Shown here: one piece after another, positions 61,465-64,000 of the stretch
Position numbering within the stretch: position 1 is the stretch's first letter
How the letters are laid out: every line of letters starts with the position of its first letter
NCBI RefSeq assembly: GCF_035552695.1
Contig: NZ_DASZKT010000197.1
Location: 1 to 64,000, forward strand
Source: Actinospica sp035552695
Lineage (GTDB): Bacteria > Actinomycetota > Actinomycetes > Streptomycetales > Catenulisporaceae
Reading direction: 5' to 3'
DNA length: 64,000 bases
Position numbers and translations under genes: made by a program
Notes under the pieces: generated by a model
Seen by the model: only the letters and a program-made list of their open reading frames with translations
What the model was told of the DNA's origin: nothing
The model's database searches: none

Positions 61465-62085
61465 ATGGAACTGGCCGTTTCCTACCTCTTTCTGCGCCGC
61501 GCCATCGGACTCATCGGATCGCTGCTGCCGATCGTGCTGCCGCTTGGCTACTCGATCAGCACCGGGAAGTGGCAACTCCTCGAGTCCGTCAGCAGCTACT
61601 ACTACACGGACATGCGCAACGTCTTCGTCGGCTCGCTGTGCTCCATCGGCGTCTTCCTGATCTGCTATCGCTACGAGCACTGGGACGACGTGATCACCAC
61701 ACTCGCCGGAGCCTTCGCGACAGCCGTCGCCTTCTTCCCGACGCTGCCGCCGAACGCGTCGAGCCTGGCTCGGGTCGTCGGCGTGCTGCACGACGTCTTC
61801 GCGGTCTGCTTCTTCGTCGCGATGGCCCTGATGAGCCTGCTGCTGTTCACGCGCTCGAATGTGCCGCCGACGCAACGAACGCCGGCGAAGAACACCCGGA
61901 ATCTCGTCTACCGGATCTGCGGCTGGCTCATCCTGCTGTTCACGGTGCTGGCCGTGCTCACCGCGTTCTCCCCCAGGTCCTTCACCGACGCCGTCCATCC
62001 GCTGTTCTGGTGCGAGGCGATCGCCACGTTCGCGTTCGGATTCGCCTGGTGGGTCAAGGGCCAGACACTCTGGCGCGACATGTAG
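61465..62085 (+). CDS. Integral membrane protein of unknown function, 206 aa
   Basis: A 206-residue membrane protein with about six TM helices (residues 8-28, 52-68, 78-92, 102-125, 148-168, 178-198). The loop SVSSYYYTDMRNVFVGSLCSIGVFLICY matches a recurrent bacterial pattern (SYYYT-x2-R-x-VFVG) in proteins annotated only as membrane proteins. No function can be assigned. ATG 61465 follows GGGCGCCCAGG. Confidence 0.75.
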   Translation: MELAVSYLFLRRAIGLIGSLLPIVLPLGYSISTGKWQLLESVSSYYYTDMRNVFVGSLCSIGVFLICYRYEHWDDVITTLAGAFATAVAFFPTLPPNASSLARVVGVLHDVFAVCFFVAMALMSLLLFTRSNVPPTQRTPAKNTRNLVYRICGWLILLFTVLAVLTAFSPRSFTDAVHPLFWCEAIATFAFGFAWWVKGQTLWRDM

Positions 62086-62093
62086 CGGGGGTC

Positions 62094-62519
62094 TCAGCGC
62101 TTACGCAGCTCGCGCCGTATCACGAGGCGAATCCCAGACCACGACGCGTCGATCGCGCAGATCTTGTTGTCCACCAGGCCGGTGGGCAGCGCGAGTTCTC
62201 GCGCGACGTCGTCGGTCACCTCGGTTTGGATGCCGGAGGCCCGCTTGGGCCAGCCGATCCAGAGCCCGCCGTCCTGTTCCAGCACGCCGCGCACGTCCCG
62301 GATGATCCGCTCGAGGCCGGCCCGTTCGGTGCCGAACCAGAGCACGACGTCGAATGCCTCCGCGGCGTCCAACACGTCGAAGAACTCCACGTCCCCCGGC
62401 AGCGGCCCGAGCGCGGCGGCGAACCCCTCCGGCGCGTTCAGCACCGCGACTCGCTGGCCTGACTTGATGCCCAGCTTCTTCACCAGCGGCGTGGGAGTCT
62501 CGACCATGCCGGTCAGCAT
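62094..62519 (-). CDS. DUF3052 family protein
   Basis: A 141-residue protein. LGIKSGQRVAVLNAPEGF, FDVVLWFG, LWIGWPKRASGIQTEVTDD and KICAIDASWSGIRLVIR match DUF3052, an actinobacterial family with an alpha/beta fold of unknown function. ATG 62519 gives full length; ATG 62507 (MVETPTPLVKKLG) is equally plausible. It is convergent with the membrane-protein gene, eight bases apart. Confidence 0.88.
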   Translation of the reverse strand: MLTGMVETPTPLVKKLGIKSGQRVAVLNAPEGFAAALGPLPGDVEFFDVLDAAEAFDVVLWFGTERAGLERIIRDVRGVLEQDGGLWIGWPKRASGIQTEVTDDVARELALPTGLVDNKICAIDASWSGIRLVIRRELRKR

Positions 62520-62657
62520 ACAAACACGTCACCGCGACATGGAGGTCTCATATCTTGAGACGTCGCCGGTGCCGCGGGGCTCCGCCGCGGATCCGACGCG
62601 CACCGGAGCTGATCAGCGAGGATTGCGGCTGGGGTGGGCCGGGCCTAATGTGAGGGC

Positions 62658-62870
62658 ATGCAGACCACCACGAGCTGGATCGTCGCGTCGGATTCCGACA
62701 CTTATTGGGGCAGATCGTGGGGGGTCGACGGGTTGACGTACGTGCGGGCCAACGCGTACCGGTATCCGAGTCCGGACAAGGCCGCGGCGTGCATCGCCGA
62801 ACTCAAGGCGGCCGGAAACCCGGCCTCACTGCACGTCGAGGAACTGCCCGCGGGCCGCAAGTACAGGTGA
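62658..62870 (+). CDS. Small hypothetical protein, 70 aa
   Basis: A 70-residue protein with a beta-strand start (TTTSWIVASDSDTYWGRSWG) and a helix (SPDKAAACIAELKAAG). No family recognised. ATG 62658 follows TGAGGG. Codon usage fits coding. Confidence 0.6.
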   Translation: MQTTTSWIVASDSDTYWGRSWGVDGLTYVRANAYRYPSPDKAAACIAELKAAGNPASLHVEELPAGRKYR

Positions 62871-62895
62871 GACCGGGTATCCTTGAGGGCACGCC

Positions 62896-62933
62896 GCACC
62901 GCGCGGTGCTGAAGATTCTCGCCGACGCGAGAA
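62896..62933 (+). other. Two short hairpins in the leader of the next gene
   Basis: The self-complementary GCACCGCGCGGTGC (62896-62909) and TTCTCGC-CGAC-GCGAGAA (62916-62933) lie just upstream of the ATG at 62949, with TATCCT (a possible -10 box) at 62878. They may structure a short leader. Confidence 0.35.
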
Positions 62934-62948
62934 GATCGGCGGTCCCTC

Positions 62949-63251
62949 ATGGGAACCTCCAAGCCGACCGACCAGACTACTTCTCTCGCCGCTCCGCCGG
63001 CCGCTGAAAGCCGGGAGCAACTCATCCTGCGTCGACGATCGGCGCAGCGGGCGTGGCGCACGGCACGGGAACGCGCCGAGCGCGCGGCGGTGCACCCGCG
63101 TACGACGCAGACTGAGCACGCCGAACCAATCACGGATCGCCACGGCCTCGAAGGAGCACGCGTGGCGGAGCGCCTGGCCCGAGCCTCCTACCGGCGCGTG
63201 GCCGAGGAGACCGGAAGGCTCCTGGACAGGCTTGCCCGCGGAACCGGTTAA
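62949..63251 (+). CDS. Small basic helical protein, 100 aa
   Basis: A 100-residue, strongly basic and helical protein (REQLILRRRSAQRAWRTARERAERAA). No family recognised. The composition suggests nucleic-acid or membrane contact, or a spurious frame. A strong hairpin follows its stop, which supports a transcription unit ending here. RBS weak. Confidence 0.45.
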   Translation: MGTSKPTDQTTSLAAPPAAESREQLILRRRSAQRAWRTARERAERAAVHPRTTQTEHAEPITDRHGLEGARVAERLARASYRRVAEETGRLLDRLARGTG

Positions 63252-63259
63252 GCATTGAC

Positions 63260-63302
63260 GCCGCAGTGGGCCACGGACTCGAGTTCCGTGGCCCACTGCG
63301 GC
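63260..63302. terminator. Perfect 18-bp hairpin terminator
   Basis: GCCGCAGTGGGCCACGGA pairs perfectly with 63285-63302 around a 7-base loop, nine bases after the stop of the small basic protein gene and before the glycosyltransferase gene. There is no T run. Confidence 0.8.
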
Positions 63303-63366
63303 GGTACTACACCGGACGCGGCCGCGGGCCGGTGGCGGCGACTCCGTTTGCGGTGAGGCAGGCCCC

Positions 63367-64000
63367 ATGGTCACGTACGGATTCCTCAGCACGTTCCCGC
63401 CCACCCGCTGCGGGCTGGCCACCCACAGCCTCGCGCTCGCCCAGCATCTGCACGACCCGGAGCTCGGCGAACGCTGCGGCATCATCCATGTCGTGGACCG
63501 GGTCCGCCCCCGGCCGCGGGAGGACCCGACGGTCTTCCTGATCAACGGGCGCCCGTGGACCGCGGTCAAGGCGATCGACGCCCTCAACGCGTACGACGTG
63601 GCGATCGTGCAGCACGACTTCGACGTCTACGGCGGGCCGGACGGCGACGAGGTGCTCAACGTGATCGAGGCCGTGACCTCACCCGTGATCGCGATCCTGC
63701 ACACCGTTCCCGCAGACGCGGCGCCGCATCGCCGTGAGGTCCTGGAGCGCATCATCGACGCCGTCGCGGCCGTGGTCGTGCTTTCGGCGACCGACGCCGC
63801 GATCCTGTACGACCAGTACCGTGTCGACGCTGACCGTGTGAGTGTGATCCCGCGCGGCGCCGCCGGCGTGACGCCCGCGCGCCCGGCCGGCCACCGCGGC
63901 GATCCCACGCCGCCGACCATTCTGACCTGGGGTCTGATCGGCCCGGGCAAGGGAATCGAGCACGCCGTGGCCGCGCTCGCCCACCTGCGTGACGTGGATC
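63367..64000 (+). CDS. GT4-family glycosyltransferase (cut by window end)
   Basis: 211 residues visible, open at the right edge. The start MVTYGFLSTFPPTRCGLATHS is typical of a GT4 group in actinobacteria (FLSTFPPTRCGLATF-type). IVQHDFDVYGG and VVVLSATDAAILYDQY follow, then the start of the C-terminal domain (PPTILTWGLIGPGKGIEHAVAALA), which binds the nucleotide sugar. Acceptor unknown. GTGAGG lies upstream of the ATG. Confidence 0.88.
   Translation, partial: MVTYGFLSTFPPTRCGLATHSLALAQHLHDPELGERCGIIHVVDRVRPRPREDPTVFLINGRPWTAVKAIDALNAYDVAIVQHDFDVYGGPDGDEVLNVIEAVTSPVIAILHTVPADAAPHRREVLERIIDAVAAVVVLSATDAAILYDQYRVDADRVSVIPRGAAGVTPARPAGHRGDPTPPTILTWGLIGPGKGIEHAVAALAHLRDVD

Overview
The window is very GC-rich, with strong G/C preference at third codon positions, frequent GTG starts and GGAGG-type ribosome binding sites. 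Families typical of mycelial actinomycetes occur throughout (DUF4193, DUF3052, an AfsR-like SARP, GuaB1, MgtC/SapB, actinobacterial ferrochelatase). The left third matches the gene order I recall from the Streptomyces chromosome core (cutRS, hemH, dapF-miaA-miaB, glutamate-binding protein, recX-recA). I infer a chromosomal segment of a Streptomyces- or Catenulispora-like actinomycete. I see no rRNA, tRNA, CRISPR, insertion sequence or prophage.

Layout. 0-7 kb: DUF4193 protein, gamma-carbonic-anhydrase-like protein, a CutRS-like two-component system, a 59-aa protein, inositol monophosphatase, ferrochelatase and a sugar-lactone oxidase. 7-14 kb: the miaB-miaA-dapF operon, an orphan GluB-like binding lipoprotein, a 58-67 bp tandem repeat array and recA-recX with an SOS box. 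14-21 kb: a frameshifted secreted Ig-like protein, guaB1, a 75-76 bp array that runs into the end of an acyltransferase gene, MgtC, a HAD phosphatase and a 19-bp array. 21-30 kb: SIS protein, M50 protease, panB, methionine aminopeptidase, a primase-polymerase domain protein, fumarylacetoacetase, a DEAD-box helicase and a Myb-like HTH protein. 30-42 kb: amidase and permease, a TetR/hydrolase pair with palindromic operators, a lipid glycosyltransferase with a NodB deacetylase, thioredoxin, a YihY-like protein, a GT39 enzyme and pirin. 42-51 kb: an AfsR-like regulator behind a rhodanese gene, then an ABC exporter with its own two-component system, divergent from a free-standing Ig-like domain protein across a strong palindrome. 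51-64 kb: tyrosine phosphatase-argS, an oxidoreductase, a GNAT-DinB pair, a LacI regulator beside a secreted GH92 mannosidase with a LacI-type operator, small conserved proteins and a glycosyltransferase cut by the window end.

Most of the gene content is ordinary housekeeping. The less expected material is between genes: three unrelated intergenic tandem arrays within 9 kb, and several perfect palindromes that pair plausibly with adjacent regulators. Among the proteins, the ones that stand out are a free-standing Big_1-like domain protein opposite the ABC/two-component operon, a carbonic-anhydrase homologue lacking a canonical zinc ligand, a frameshifted Ig-like secreted protein with a His/Lys-rich insert, and a hydrolase with a degenerate nucleophile elbow.
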